Assembly: GCA_001724245.1 (NCBI GenBank) | Contig: MEDX01000002.1 | Coordinates: forward strand, 18,974-82,973 | DNA length: 64,000 bases | Reading direction: 5' to 3' | Source of the DNA: Fonticula-like sp. SCN 57-25 | Lineage: Eukaryota; Nucleariida; Rotosphaerida | Made by a program: the position numbers and the translations under genes | Part shown: positions 9,347-22,150 of the stretch, one piece after another | Layout: each line of letters starts with the position of its first letter | How positions within the stretch are numbered: the first letter of the stretch is position 1 | Notes under the pieces: generated by a model | Seen by the model: the letters and a program-made list of their open reading frames with translations, nothing else | What the model was told of the DNA's origin: nothing | The model's database searches: none

Positions 9347-12081
9347 CTAGAGCTGGTCATCTCCGATGGCGAACACGGTCACATCGTCATCATCGCTATG
9401 ACGCACATTCAAGATTAGCCCCCACAAAAAACAGATCAAGCAACGCGTACTCGTCCGCCGCGACCGACGTGTACTTGCTCTTCTTCCCTCCCTTCGCGCC
9501 CGCCCTCTTTGTCGCCCTCGACCGTCTCCGATTCCGAATCCACATGAATCCGATTCCCGCCAACGCGACCGCGGCAAACATCGACACGACGATCACCGTC
9601 TGCATCGCCAGCCACTGATCACCCAGCTCTTCCACCGGCGCCGTCGGCAGTCCAACGTACTCGTACGGCGACATGAGCGCGACGAACGCGCCGCGCTGCG
9701 CAAAGTCGGCGGTCGCGCCGATCCCCGGCAGGTCGAGGCTGGCGCCCTCGAGCGAGCCGCCCACGTGCACGTACGACTGGAAGGTGGACATGGAAAAGAC
9801 GGCGGCGTCGGCGGCGCCTTCAAAGAGGGCGTTGAGGTAGAGCGGCTCGCCAGAGTCCTGGAAGGAGACGAGGAAGGCTTTGGGGGCAGCAGAGGGGTCA
9901 AAGAAGGACAGCGAACTAGGAAGGGGTTAGAATGGAAAGAAGTAGAAAGGGAAAGTGGCAAAGAGAGGCAAAAACATGCCAATAACATGCAAAAAGTATA
10001 GAAAAATATACATGTACAACATACACATGTTCATCAACATGTTCATCATCATACATACATGTACATCAACATACACATGTACATCAACATACATACATAC
10101 ATGTTCATCATCATACCATGTACAACATACATACATGTACATCAACATACATGAACATACATGTACACCATACTTGCCTTCATCATCATACCATGTACAC
10201 CATACCATGTACACCATACCTATCATCATACACATATACATTTCCATACACCATACACCACACAACATACATAACATATCTCCTACTAAATCCCTTATAT
10301 TCCACGCACCCAGCCGATGTCTTTTCCGTTGCCGGCCCCGTAATCATCACATTCGTCCCATTCGACGCAATAAACAGCGGGTGGCCCTCATCAACCACCC
10401 CCACTCCAGCCACCGCGCTCCCATAAACAAGCGACCCATCAGCCGACAGAGCAACGACTAGCACACATGGCGGCAAAGTACAAGAAAAGGCCGCCGTCGG
10501 AGATGAAGCAGTGCCAGAAAAGGCTCCGACGGCGACAACTGTTTCAGAGCCAGAAGACGAAACTAGAGAGGAAAGCTCGTGGGATTGGGCCACGTGGTCA
10601 AGGGAAATGTCAAAATGCCACGTGACAGTGGCGGTGAGGGCCACGTGGTCGAGGATGAGTTTGAGGGTGGTTTGTTTGGGGGTGCCTTTTAGGGTGGCAA
10701 AGCCGGTGGCGTAGAAGGTGTCGGGGGAAGATGAAGGTCTAATAGGGGGTTAATATAGAAGAAAGAGAGTATTTATAGGCATATCAATAGAGACATATCA
10801 ATAAAGAGTGTCATTCCATAAAGACATATCAATAGAGCATGTGATTGTAAATCACATCAATAGATGTGTCATCCATAGAGACATCAGTAAAGTAAATCAT
10901 CCATAGAGGAAATTTCATCAATAGAAATTGCTATTCCATTTCAATAAAAGTGACTTTTTAACACACTAAAAGTGATAATTTTCCATTAAAAGTGTCCTTT
11001 TTCACCCTTAAAAGTGACTTTTCCCTCGATAAAAATGTCCCTTTTCTGACTCTTCCCAATCCCAATTCGTACTCTGCCGCGGTCAAAAATAGGTCCGTTG
11101 CGTTGAAATGATCGGGAAAGACGAGCTCGTAAAGGACAAATGCCTTGCCGCTGTCCGTTGAGGGGCGAAGAACGCCGACGAGCGAGCCGAAACCGTTCGA
11201 GGAGGCGGAGCTGCCGCCGACGCTGTACGCGCGGTCAAGGTAGGGGCCAACAAGGACGATCGAGGCGTCGGCGGTCACAATCATGCTCGTGTGAGGGCTG
11301 AGAAGGAAATGGGTGAGAAAAGCGGAAAAAATGGTGTGAAAAATGGGGTGAAAAGAGGCGAAAAGTGTGCAAAAAGTCATACAAAGTGTCAGGAAAGTGA
11401 CACAAAAGAGCATAAAAAGTGTCAAAATGAGCAAAAAAGCAACAAAATTGCCTTTACACATAACAAATAAACTCAAGAAAGCGCCACAAAACATGCTACA
11501 TAGTATAAACGAAACACATTCGCCGCCGCCGCTTTCCAACGTACTTCATGGCCTGTGCGGCGGTGTCCCACCCGCCGACGATCATGGCGAGCGCCTGCGA
11601 CTTTCCGTCGAGCCCGACCGCCGCGACAAAGTAAAAGACCGTGTCGGTCGTGTTGAGCTCCGCCGGCACGGTCGGGGTGAGCTTTGTGGTGGCGCCGGTC
11701 GTGTCGGTCATCAGGAGGTCGCCCGATTTCCACGAGCCGACCGCCCACGCCCAGAGGCGCTCGCGATCGTAGCGAATGTCAAAGACATCGACGCCGGTGC
11801 CGCTCAGGCGCGCCGACCAGGTTGCCTGGCCGTCGCGGTAGGAGGAGAGCTCGGCGTATTCGCCGGCATCGCTCACGCGCGCGGCGGCAATCGTGTCATC
11901 GGCCTGCAGGATGGCCGTGGCCGTTATGCGCGATCCAGTACCAACGGCCGAGATGTGATAGAAAACTGAAAGAAACCGGTTAGCGACATTGGTGCAAGTG
12001 GGTATTCAGCGCACTTTCGTCGGCGAGCACGAGGCCGCACGACAGCAGCAGCAAAAGCGCAACCGGCAGTGCGGCGCGCAT
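9347..12081 (-). CDS. Type I membrane protein with large extracellular region, family unknown
   Basis: Exons on the minus strand: 12015-12081, 11545-11965, 11073-11297, 10310-10738, 9451-9915 and 9347-9395, giving 551 aa in frame. The N-terminal 22 residues are a signal peptide (PVALLLLLSCGLVLA). The lumenal or extracellular part is rich in Ser, Thr, Gly and short beta-like segments, compatible with a propeller. A single hydrophobic segment (VIVVSMFAAVALAGIGFMWI) near residues 485-505 precedes a basic stretch and an acidic tail (DDDDDDVTVFAIGDDQL). The last exon was found by following a GTACGC donor; without it the protein would end in intron sequence. Three introns of 247-394 nt carry sense-strand repeats. 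No homologue was recognised. Confidence 0.75.
9990..10290 (-). repeat. Intronic CATGTACA/ACATACA repeats
   Basis: Most of intron 9916-10309 is a degenerate array of ACATACATGTACAT and ATCATCATACC units. In the sense direction of its host gene it reads TATGTATGTTG, T/G-rich. It is low-complexity with no coding potential. Confidence 0.8.
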
Positions 12082-12340
12082 GCCAGACGGACCCCTCACG
12101 GAAGAAGCTGACGTCATCACGGAACTGAATAATCCCGCTTCCGCCTCAGCGGATATAAACGCGACTAGAGCTGACTATACGAAATTAGACGCTAAAGTGA
12201 AAGTATTAGAATAGCAAACGATAAAAGAGTATATTGCAGGTCATTGTACTACAGCGTCACTTTATAATGCATTTTTCTACTATGTATGGGATGCTGGATC
12301 TACCTTGTGGCAGAGATGTTACCCGTGACTGGATTTATCA

Positions 12341-12696
12341 ACCCGGGTAAAAGTCGTGTCAGCATATTTTGAGGGATTAGGGTCTTCCGATACATCATAC
12401 AAATGCCGTTAGATGCGAGAGGGTCCATTATTTCTCTTTTCATTCCCTAGTTCATTCAAGCTAGTCTGCAAGCTACAGCTTTATTACTGCGCGCTCGATT
12501 GAGTTTCGGCATACAAACCATATTCCATCACCTGTGACCTGCCACCCTCCACATTTGCCGCCTGGAATTGCCTATTCAGGTAGAGGAATCATTATGATTG
12601 ACTGTTTGGCAATAATTGTAATTTACCCGGGTCACCTTAGGGTAATTTTAACCCGGGTAAATTTCGCGCGACCCGGGTAACCGGCCTACCCGGGTA
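12341..12696. repeat. Five ACCCGGGTAA-type palindromic sites
   Basis: ACCCGGGTAA occurs at 12341-12350, 12651-12660 and 12671-12680. Variants sit at about 12625-12632 and 12688-12696, the last four within 75 bp. The surrounding 12082-12774 otherwise looks non-coding and AT-rich except for the promoter of the 12081 gene. The clustering just upstream of the retroelement ORF suggests subterminal or LTR-type repeats. I could not find matching direct termini. Confidence 0.6.
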
Positions 12697-12774
12697 GCAC
12701 AAGGCTTGTGCTCATGCACGCGCCATTAAAAAAAAAGGTGCTAACCCATTTCATGTCAAAACCCCTCCACCAGC

Positions 12775-13820
12775 ATATCCCGAATGGGTCGCGGAAAAGC
12801 GCAAACCTGGATCGGTAAGACAGCCGGATATGCCGAGGGCGACCGACTTGAACCTTAGCAGCAACGCACCAGCAAAGATAGCTGTGTCGCAGTTAAAAGA
12901 CACGCTGCTAGGTCTGATGAAAAAGTATCCAGAGGTCGTTTTAATTCCTATTGGATCAGGCCGTTGCGCTCGCCGCCCACGGAGGAGACGCCCGTCCCAG
13001 ACACGATGACGCAGGCGGTGGTGGCTGCATTGCAGCAACTAGGGTTCCGCGGAAACCGCCCGAACCGGCAGGCGCCCAAGTCTCGCGGTCCACGCCGTTT
13101 CAACGGCACCTGCTGGGCATGTGGAAAACCAGGCCACCGCGAGAGCGAGTGCCGCCAGCAGGGCTCCGCCAGCAAGGCGCATGTAACCCAATATAGCAAG
13201 ACCAGCTATTATTTGCCCGTTGCCAACTCAGAACAAGTCCAGACGATCAGCAAAGTGCTGAGCGTCGTCCAGTCGTCGACGACCTCACGAGCCCCGTGGC
13301 TACAAGCCACCGTCCAGTTCGCAAACACTCCAGCGCGGGGATTGACCGCATTAGTAGATACGGGCGCCGTCATCTCGTGTGTCTCCGCCGAGTTTGCAGA
13401 TGCCGCAGGTTGGCAACTGCGAGAACCCATTCGAGTCCTTGGCAAAGTGAAGCTGTCGCTACGAGTTCCGCGTCGAAAGCCATGGCAGCATTCTTTTGTG
13501 GTAGTGGACGGCCTCATATGCAACGTCCTCGTCGGCTTTTTTTTTAATAGCGAAGACGGGCGCTGTCGTCGACCTCAAGCGCGCCGTGTTTCGTTTCGGC
13601 CGTACGACCGTGCCTTTCACTAAATGCAACCGGCGAGAGTCGACGACGGAGGCAAAGGCGGCAGCCATCACGGCACCGCCCTGTCACACTATGACGACTC
13701 TAGAGTACGACCATCCCCTTTTCGGTGAGGACTGGATGCGCCGGACTATAAAGTTTTTCCGCGCCGAGGGGGCTATTTGCGACAAATGTGCCGGCATCGT
13801 AACTATCACAAACTAAAAAA
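12775..13820 (+). mobile_element. Broken LTR-retrotransposon gag/protease fragment
   Basis: The open frame 12964-13623 encodes a retroviral-type zinc knuckle, C-x2-C-x4-H-x4-C, starting at 13111. It also encodes an aspartic protease core with LVDTGA (Asp codon at 13357). Upstream, 12775-12960 looks coding in another frame. Downstream, the frame is lost at a run of nine T at 13537-13545, after which protease-like sequence continues in a different frame to about 13650. No reverse transcriptase, integrase or clear LTRs were seen, so this is a decayed fragment. It abuts the 3' end of CLPTM1 by about 25 bp. Gypsy/Ty3-like origin is likely but not proven. Confidence 0.7.
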
Positions 13821-13845
13821 AATAAAACTACAAGGCATACACCTT

Positions 13846-15896
13846 CTACTCCACCTTGACGTGCTGCGCTGCCCTCTTGCGGTACACCCACCACTGCACG
13901 AGAAAGATGACAAACACAATGTCATCCCGGAACACCGACAGCCTGTGCAGCATCGGCATCGGGATCACAAACGAAAACAAATCATCGACGACCGTATTGA
14001 GCAGCCTATACACAAACATCTTTTCTTATACATTAGCACATATTATAACATCTCATTTGGCCAGTTTTTAAGCAGTAAAGGCGCGTACCCTCAAAGGCAT
14101 GTGCTCGACGGACTTTAACTTGTAGTTTATAAAGAGCTGCGGTGTCATTGTGATAAAGCCAAAGGCGTAGACCCAGCTGGCGGCAGTGGCGAGTGCGAAA
14201 GAGTACCAGCCGGCGTGCTCATGGTAGACAAGCGAGTAGGCAGTGTAGCCAATGAGGAGAGGGAACAGAACCCAGCCAAGGTACCACTGCGGAGAAGCAT
14301 AATAAGCATCAAAAGAAACACAAGATCAGCAAGATGTACATCAAAAATGCATCAAAATAACACACAATAGCACACAGTAGTCACGAAAAACATCACAAAA
14401 AGACATTTCTGCGTACGAAAGCGTCCTTGTCTGCCTGCTCAGTCACCTTTTCCATCTCTGTCTTTTCCCTCACTGCCTCACCTTCTCCACCCTCCACACC
14501 CTTTTGCAATACCACAACCCTTCTCAACTTCCACACTGTCATCACTACCGACGCCACGCTCCCTCCAAGTACAAGTGCCGACGCCCCACTGTCAAGCAGA
14601 AAGAGTGACACGACAGATCCGCAAACAAGTTGCACGACAAGTGAGCGAGGTGAAAGACCGGCAAGGTCGGAGCGACCGCGCCAAAAGTCAACGTCGGCCT
14701 TGAGGGCGAGAAGGTCAAACATGGCGTGGAGGAGTGACACGACAAGGACAGTCGTGGCAAGTGTGAAATTCGTCTCTGTTAAAGTAAAAAGTGAGACCAA
14801 TTTTAAGGCAAAAGAGTGAAGCAAGTTCATAGATAAGCACAAGCACATACACATACACATACTCATACAACACACATGCTCACCTTACACATTTCCATCA
14901 ACCATGAATACATATTTAATTGCATACCAGTAAAGATTCTCCTGACGTTGTCGAGTTCTTCCGTGCCAAACATCCCTTCCAACAATCCAAACGATGACTC
15001 GGCCATTGCCGCCACGCGAAGCCACCCCAGCATCCCCCTTGTCACCCGCACATCTAGCGGGTAGGCTTCCACCGTCCCATTCACTGGCAAAACTGCGTCG
15101 CTCCTTACCCACAGTTCGTCAATTAAAAGTGCAGGCAAGTATGTTCCTTGAGGGGTCACTTTGAGGGCGCGGCCAAGGTCGCTGCCGAGCATGCGGTGGG
15201 CATTGTAGACGGAGCCGTCATTGGAAAAGCGGAGGACAAGGCGGGGTTTCCAGTGTGTCACGGGTGGCAGGTCGGGATCTTCCACTGTCGTGTTGGCGGC
15301 AGCAGAAGATCCAGTAAGGAGTGCTGATGTCGACTTTATGGTTTTGGGGACCTGCCAGCGGGTCAGCGGGCGCCACGCGCGGACCTATCAAAAGGCTCAG
15401 TTTGTGCAAGCGGTCAATGGAAAAAGGCGTACGCAGGAGTGCTCGGCGGCGGTGAGTGGGTTGTGGCCTCCACGGCAGACAAAGGCGTGCGCGTTGTATG
15501 TGCCGTTGTTGAGGACGGAAGAAGGCAGTGTAACGTTGATAGAGCGCTCAAAGCCGTCGGCAAAGTTTGACTCGTGGAGAAGAAGATCGTCCTGGGAGAT
15601 GTCAGTGATGTACTGGGCAGCGGGGCGCACATTGGTCAGATGGGGAGGGCGGGGCGAGGCAGGCATGCCAAAGATGTACAGGTCGACCGGCGCGTTGACA
15701 TCCCACGCGGGCTTGATGACAACAGTGTCTAGTGCACGTTAGACAAACTACTTGTGCGTTGCTTCGTACCTGAGCGCGACGCGAGCGAGTCGGGGAAAAA
15801 GATATTGTACGCCGTGTGCGCGATCGTCACGGCATAGGCCGCAAAGGCGCCCACCACCACAAGGGTGAACAGCGACGCGCACGAGCACAGCCGCAT
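13846..15896 (-). CDS. CLPTM1: CLPTM1 family multi-pass membrane protein
   Basis: Exons on the minus strand: 15770-15896, 15433-15728, 14928-15384, 14417-14775, 14089-14286 and 13846-14019, giving 536 aa. CLPTM1 proteins are ER/plasma-membrane proteins; the human one controls forward trafficking of receptors and a paralogue acts as a lipid scramblase. There is an N-terminal signal anchor. The lumenal domain contains YITDISQDD and the conserved HESNFADGF. The membrane half contains LLALKADVDFWRGR, GLSPRSLV, WYLGWVLFPLLIGYTAYSL, ATAASWVYAFGFI, TPQLFINYKLKSV and the signature RLLNTVVDDLFSFVI. The fifth intron's acceptor was chosen so that MFVYRLLN stays in frame. The tail is basic. The start lies 132 bp from divergent TDP1. 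Confidence 0.93.
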
Positions 15897-16028
15897 CGCT
15901 CAAGCGTCAGCACGTCGTGCTATGCTCGTGCAGCTACGTGGTGCTACAAAAAGTGTGCTCCGTCCGGCCGTCTCTGCGCTGGAACTGTTTACGTCTGAAT
16001 CTGGGGCAGACTGTCAGCGTTTGACAAG

Positions 16029-18291
16029 ATGTCGCTCAAGCGCGCGCGCGATGACGACTCGTCGAGCGGCCGCGATGCACCGCCGAGTGCATCTCAGGCG
16101 TCGTCGGACCCGCGGCCCGTGTGCTATTATGACCCCGGATGCACGCGGCAAAACTTGATGCATTTCGCGGATTTCCGGCATCCCGCGCTCGAAGCGCAAC
16201 AGGCGCGCGAACTCGGGCTTGCCGATCATGTTGACGCGCGCCCTTCGGCATCGAATGAGCCGATAGACGTTGACGCGCTTCCCTCAAGCAAGCCTACGGC
16301 GAGCGCGAGCAGCACACCAAACGCCCGAACTGTCTTTGTGTTTCGCCTCAATCGCGTCCGGCTTGTGCCTGCTTCAGCCAACGCCGATACATGGTCGATC
16401 CAGGTTCGCCGAGCGGCATCCCCTTGTATCATTCTCTCTTTACTGACCAATATGCCTTTCCAGGATTTGATACACGGCGACATTGACGAAGCGATTCTGA
16501 GCAACTTTGAAGTCGATCTCGCCTGGCTCTACGATCGCGTCCCCCTTCTCCGCCGCATCCGCAAAGTAACTCTCCTTCACGGCCTCGGCCAGGACGGCGC
16601 CGCCCACCTCGAGCGCACGCGCGCCCCTAACATGACACTCTACGCCCCTCAGCCTCTCCCCTACGGCACGCACCACTCCAAGGTGATCCTTCTCGTGTAC
16701 GCCGCCGGCATCCGCGTCGTCGTCTGCACGGCCAACTTTGTAGAGTCCGACTGGGAATTAAAGACAGAAGCAATTTGGGCGCAGGATTTCCCGCGCAAAA
16801 CTGACATGAACGCCGCCGAATCGTCTTTTGAACGCGACCTCGTGGCCTATTTTCGCGCCACGCGCTCTTTTGACACGTCAATTCTGCGTCGATTCGACTA
16901 TAGTCGCGCCACCGCCGAGCTGGTACAAACTAGACATTACATATAATTTTGCCACGTGGATGCTAAAGTAGACTTTTCTTTAGGTCGGGTCGACGCCAGG
17001 TACCCACGTGGCCGAGTATAAGAACATGTGGGGCCACGCCAAGCTTCGTCAGCTGCTCGCGCGGGAAACAGTCCCGGCCGAATTTTCCCGCGGTACGTCT
17101 CTTTTTCGCCCCTTTTTAATACCAGAAATTGTCTCACGCATAACAGCGCCCGTTGTGTGTCAATTTTCGTCTCTCGGAGCACTGACCGAAAAGTGGATCG
17201 ACGAGATGCTCGCATCGTTCACGGCCGGCGCAGGATCACTTCCATCAAGGTACGAAATGTCTCTGATTGGCTGATTCTGACAGCCCTGTCACAGCCCTGT
17301 ACGCATGCAACTTGTCTTTCCGACCGTGGAAAGTGTCCGTTGTTCAACTGAAGGGTATTTGGGTGGCTGCTCTATTCCGGTGCAGAGCAAGAATCACAAG
17401 CCATTCATGCGCGCATTCAGGGGGGTACGTGGCCACGTGGACGACTGTGTCACGTGGATGATATGATTGTGTAGATGATATATTTGTCTTGTTTATGTAG
17501 ATATATTCTCTATCTATTCATATCTATCTCGTCCATGTAGATATCTATGTCTTTTGACCATATTTGTGTGATATACACATGATAGATATACATCCCTCTA
17601 TCCACGTGGACATATGTAGATATATTTCTCTATCATGTTTTCTCTTCTCTTACCACGTGGCCACTGACTTCCTTATTAGGCCGACATGTATCATCACTGG
17701 GACGGCGGCGACGGCACTATTGGCGGCGCCCAACACCGCGCCCGCAGTTTACCCCATATCAAAACATATACACGCTTCTCCCCTACCCACCCCAACCACG
17801 TGGCCTACGCCCTTGTAACATCAAGTAATCTCAGCAAGGCCGCGTGGGGCGAACTTCAAAAGAATAATTCACAGCTCTCTATTCGATCATATGAGTTGGG
17901 CGTGCTTATTCATCCAAAGAGATTTGCTGACAATATTGGCGCGCTTTCTTTTTCATTGACACGTGACCGGCCGCTTTTTCCCACGTGGTTGGAAGGGTTA
18001 ACTGCCAATGACATCGAAGAAGGCATGTTTACTGCTGCTGATATGGGTCAAGGTACAATATGTGGTCACGTGAGAAAAGGTAATACTGACCACGTGGATA
18101 TAGGTACATCATCATCATCATCGTCGTCATCTGGCCACGTGGGTAAGGTGAGGTTGATTGCGCCGTTTCCTTATTCGCTGCCGCCGAGGCCGTATTTGGC
18201 GGGAGATGTGCCGTGGGCAGTTGATGCGATATATGAAAGGGCGGATGCGAGGGGGAAAAAATGGCCACAAGCATTGCAGGAAATGATGTGA
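16029..18291 (+). CDS. TDP1: Tyrosyl-DNA phosphodiesterase 1
   Basis: Removes topoisomerase I peptides and other 3' adducts from DNA ends. Exons 16029-16403, 16464-16922, 16984-17092, 17147-17249, 17295-17424 and 17680-18291 give 595 aa. The first HKD half has THHSKVILLVY (His196, Lys198) and TANFVESDW. The second has LPHIKTY (His418, Lys420) and LVTSSNLSKAAWG, then SYELGVL. STPGTHVAEY and WGHAKLRQLL also match the family. The N-terminal approximately 70 residues are polar, with a CYYDPGC motif. The proposed first intron (16404-16463) is 60 nt, without stop and in frame, so it could be retained. CACGTG hexamers occur repeatedly in its exons and introns. Confidence 0.93.
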
Positions 18292-18463
18292 ACGTGAATA
18301 ATTATATTGTATAATGAAGTAGATAATAAAGATATGTGGTATGTATTGTACAACTACTATGGATATTAACACGGATCTCGGGGACCATTCAATGGAAAAG
18401 GATATTACTCAAAGGAAAAGTGTCTTTCTGGCACAAACAACAAGACATATTGTACATTATAAC

Positions 18464-19098
18464 TTAGGAGAGGCCGACGGCCAAGCCGACAATGAGGCTC
18501 ACGATGATGGCAAAGGGAAGCCACGTGCGCAAAAAGCCCGACACACTACAGAAAGTCAGTCAACAACACACACTTTCCTTTTCGTACCCAGTGTAGCTGC
18601 CCATGAAGAACATGCCGAATGCGAGAATCACCATATTCCACCGCCCAAAGTTGTTGTAGCGCATCGCATTAAGGCAGTGAGCCACGTGGTTGTGGCAGTT
18701 GTCCCAGCACAGGATGTGCTGCGGCATGTGTCAGCACTGATGCCTGCCCCGCATCAAAATAGACGCACCATGCGCTTGTTGTAGACATCCTTGCCCTGCA
18801 TCACGGCAGAGTCCCACTCTTCGCCGCGAATCTTGCTTGTGTCGAGCTGCCAGTAGCGAGCCGGCGGGCCAAGCATCATGTCGCCGACGCCGACATGATA
18901 CGGGCCCTGAAAGTCGGTGATCACGCCGGTCGACGTCGCGATGCCAATATGGCCAATAAACGGAAGCAGCCACCTAAACAATAAAATAATCAATTTCACT
19001 CTTTGTTTTTCTCGTGCGCACGTTATTAAGGGAAGCGGAGTCCACACGAGCGCGTAGCGGAAGCGCGGGTCGCCCGCCATCCGGCCCTGCTCGATCAT
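18464..19098 (-). CDS. TMEM222: TMEM222 / RTE1-like (DUF778) membrane protein
   Basis: Exons on the minus strand: 19022-19098, 18769-18973, 18588-18718 and 18464-18545, giving 164 aa. Strong matches to the TMEM222/RTE1 family are FRYALVWTPLPLITW, PFIGHIGIATSTGVITDF, GPYHVGVGDMMLGPPARYW, CWDNCHNHVAHCLNAMRYNN, WNMVILAFGMFFMGSY and FLRTWLPF. Plant RTE1 promotes ETR1 receptor function at the ER/Golgi; the animal role is unclear. Two C-terminal hydrophobic segments are visible. ATG 19098 overlaps a possible upstream ATG of the divergent deformylase gene within one CATG. Confidence 0.92.
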
Positions 19099-19112
19099 GG
19101 CGGTCAACAGAT

Positions 19113-19151
19113 GCAAACTGCAAACTGACTCGCATCGCAAACTGCAAACTG
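19113..19151. promoter_or_regulatory. GCAAACTGCAAACTGA repeats in a divergent promoter
   Basis: Two copies of GCAAACTGCAAACTG lie between the divergent TMEM222 (19098) and deformylase (19157) starts. The same motif is found at 54998-55095, upstream of the zinc-finger gene, and at 63369-63384, in a CAB39 intron. If translated from an upstream ATG it would give a repetitive CKLQT/RKLQT peptide, so a promoter role is the simpler reading. Confidence 0.45.
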
Positions 19152-19156
19152 GCGTC

Positions 19157-19786
19157 ATGTCGCTGGCGGGGATCAGCGCGCAGCTTGCGCAGCGCCTGCG
19201 GCTTGCGTCGCCGGCAAAGCTACCCAAGATCCTTCTGGCAGGCGAGCCCATGCTGCTCCAGCGCTGCGCACCTGTTGATGCGGCGTTTCACGCTTCGGAC
19301 GAGTTTGAGAACCTCGTCCGCTCGATGAAGGCCGTCATGGACGATGGCGACAATGCGATGGGCATTGCGGCGCCGCAGGTCGGCACGGCGGTCCAGGTGA
19401 TCGCGATCCAGTACAAGGACGCGTGGCGCGTCGAGGGCGAGGCGGCGTCGGCGCTTCCGCTCACCTTCCTCGTCAACCCCACGTGGCGCGCGACATCCAA
19501 GCTCATCTCGCACGAGTTTGAGGGATGCCTCTCGATCCCCGGCGTGACGGCCGTCGTGCCGCGCTCGGTCGACATCGCCGTCGAGGCGCTGGACCTGGAC
19601 ATGAAGCCGATCAAGCTGCTTTTGCAGGGCTGGCCGGCGCGCGTCCTCCAGCACGAGGCCGACCACCTCGAGGGGCGCCTCTACGTCGAGCGCATGCTCC
19701 CGCGCTCGTTCCGGTTCACGTCCAACGCGCATCACCCGCTCCCGGACGACCTTTTTGCGCGCAAGCCGCGCCCGGGACGCGCCTAA
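19157..19786 (+). CDS. PDF: Peptide deformylase, organellar type
   Basis: Removes the formyl group from nascent organelle-encoded proteins. It is intronless and 209 aa from ATG 19157. An in-frame ATG at 19097 would add 20 residues of repetitive sequence overlapping the promoter repeats, so I prefer 19157. The three metal-site motifs are intact: GIAAPQVG (69-76), EGCLSIPG (122-129, Cys ligand) and QHEADHLEG (His166, Glu167, His170). The N-terminus is Arg/Ala/Leu-rich, compatible with mitochondrial import. Mitochondrial deformylases are scattered in fungi, which makes its presence here informative. Confidence 0.95.
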   Translation: MSLAGISAQLAQRLRLASPAKLPKILLAGEPMLLQRCAPVDAAFHASDEFENLVRSMKAVMDDGDNAMGIAAPQVGTAVQVIAIQYKDAWRVEGEAASALPLTFLVNPTWRATSKLISHEFEGCLSIPGVTAVVPRSVDIAVEALDLDMKPIKLLLQGWPARVLQHEADHLEGRLYVERMLPRSFRFTSNAHHPLPDDLFARKPRPGRA

Positions 19787-19933
19787 ACATACCTTTTTGT
19801 GAATGATTCGTGTACACTAGCAAAATAAACTATTTGAAACACATGTATATTTCGGATCGGATGCTGGTGTGAACACTGGCATTGACCGACCACAAACCAT
19901 AAAAAATCACTCATTTGTCGCCGACCGCCTGCC

Positions 19934-21225
<1,292 letters not shown>

Positions 21226-21260
21226 TCTTGTTGACGGACCAACTGCTGACAGCGCACAAT

Positions 21261-21297
21261 GTCGGTTTTGGTCGGTTTAGTAGGTCTCGGTCGGTTT
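21261..21297. promoter_or_regulatory. Three GTCGGTTT motifs in a divergent promoter
   Basis: GTCGGTTT occurs at 21261-21268, 21271-21278 and 21290-21297, midway between the divergent starts of PGGT1B (21225) and uS17m (21433). The same octamer, or its reverse AAACCGAC, precedes ETFB, CysRS, QCR9 and whatever follows the window. Confidence 0.5.
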
Positions 21298-21432
21298 GGG
21301 TCTGGCTCAAGTCGGGTAGGGTTGGTTTCACTCTACAGATTGGACGGTTGATTCGCAGTGAATTCCTAAGTAATCTTTCAAGAGTAAAGGAAGCGACGAA
21401 GCGTGATTCCCGCTTTCGCCTGCGCCGCCACG

Positions 21433-21868
21433 ATGCCTCGCCTCCAGCTGCTCGGCCGCGTGATCGGGACGGCTATGCAAAAGACCGCCAAGGTGCAAGT
21501 GGACCGCTACGCCATGCACCCTCTCTACAAAAAGGTGCGTTTTCGCTGTTTATTTCATTATTGCCGCGGCAATGCTGCGCACTTTTTCCCTTGATTTCTA
21601 ACCGGCCGCGACCAGATCGTCCGCCACACAAAAAACTACCTGGCGCACGACCCTGAGAGCAAATGCCTCGTGGGCGACGTCGTCAAGATTGAAGAGTTGT
21701 CGCAGAAGGTCAGCAAGCGGAAAGGTACGTCTTTTTTTCTTTTCTCTTCTTTTCATGAGTCGTTCCCTAACGGCCCATGCAGCTTTCCAGGTGATTGAGA
21801 TCGTCAAGCCAGTACCCAAGTACGTCGATGCCACCACCAATAAGATGTACACGCCATACAGCATGTAG
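21433..21868 (+). CDS. MRPS17: Mitochondrial ribosomal protein uS17
   Basis: Exons 21433-21534, 21616-21724 and 21783-21868 give 98 aa. This small-subunit protein binds 16S-type rRNA near helix 11. The S17 pattern is clear: GRVIGTAMQKTAKVQVDRY, MHPLYKKIVRHTKNYLAHDP, then CLVGDVVKIEELSQKVSKRK and FQVIEIVKP. Length and lack of the cytosolic S11 extension indicate the mitochondrial or bacterial-type form. The targeting information would have to lie in the basic N-terminus. The short C-terminal tail is family-variable. Confidence 0.93.
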
Positions 21869-22150
21869 AGCGGGGGGGCGTGTAGCCGCTTGCTTGTGCT
21901 TTCCTTATTACTTTGATAATTTGTCGCCGCCATGGGTGCGGGGGCGGAGGCCGGGGGTCGCTTTTCCCCATAAACAACAATTTGTATCATACTGCGTTGA
22001 ATGAAGGTTAAACTATATACGTTATTGACGCTTTTTGTGGCCATGTGTACTGTTGGCGCGTCCTTTTTTCAACTATTTATTATCCAATTGCGGTTTATAT
22101 TATATAACTGTGGCAATTATGGCGTGAACCAGATGGCATCATTGGCGAGA

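Noticed and set aside
10010-10260. ATACATGTACAT array as telomeric or centromeric satellite
   Set aside because: It is short, imperfect and confined to one intron with good splice sites.
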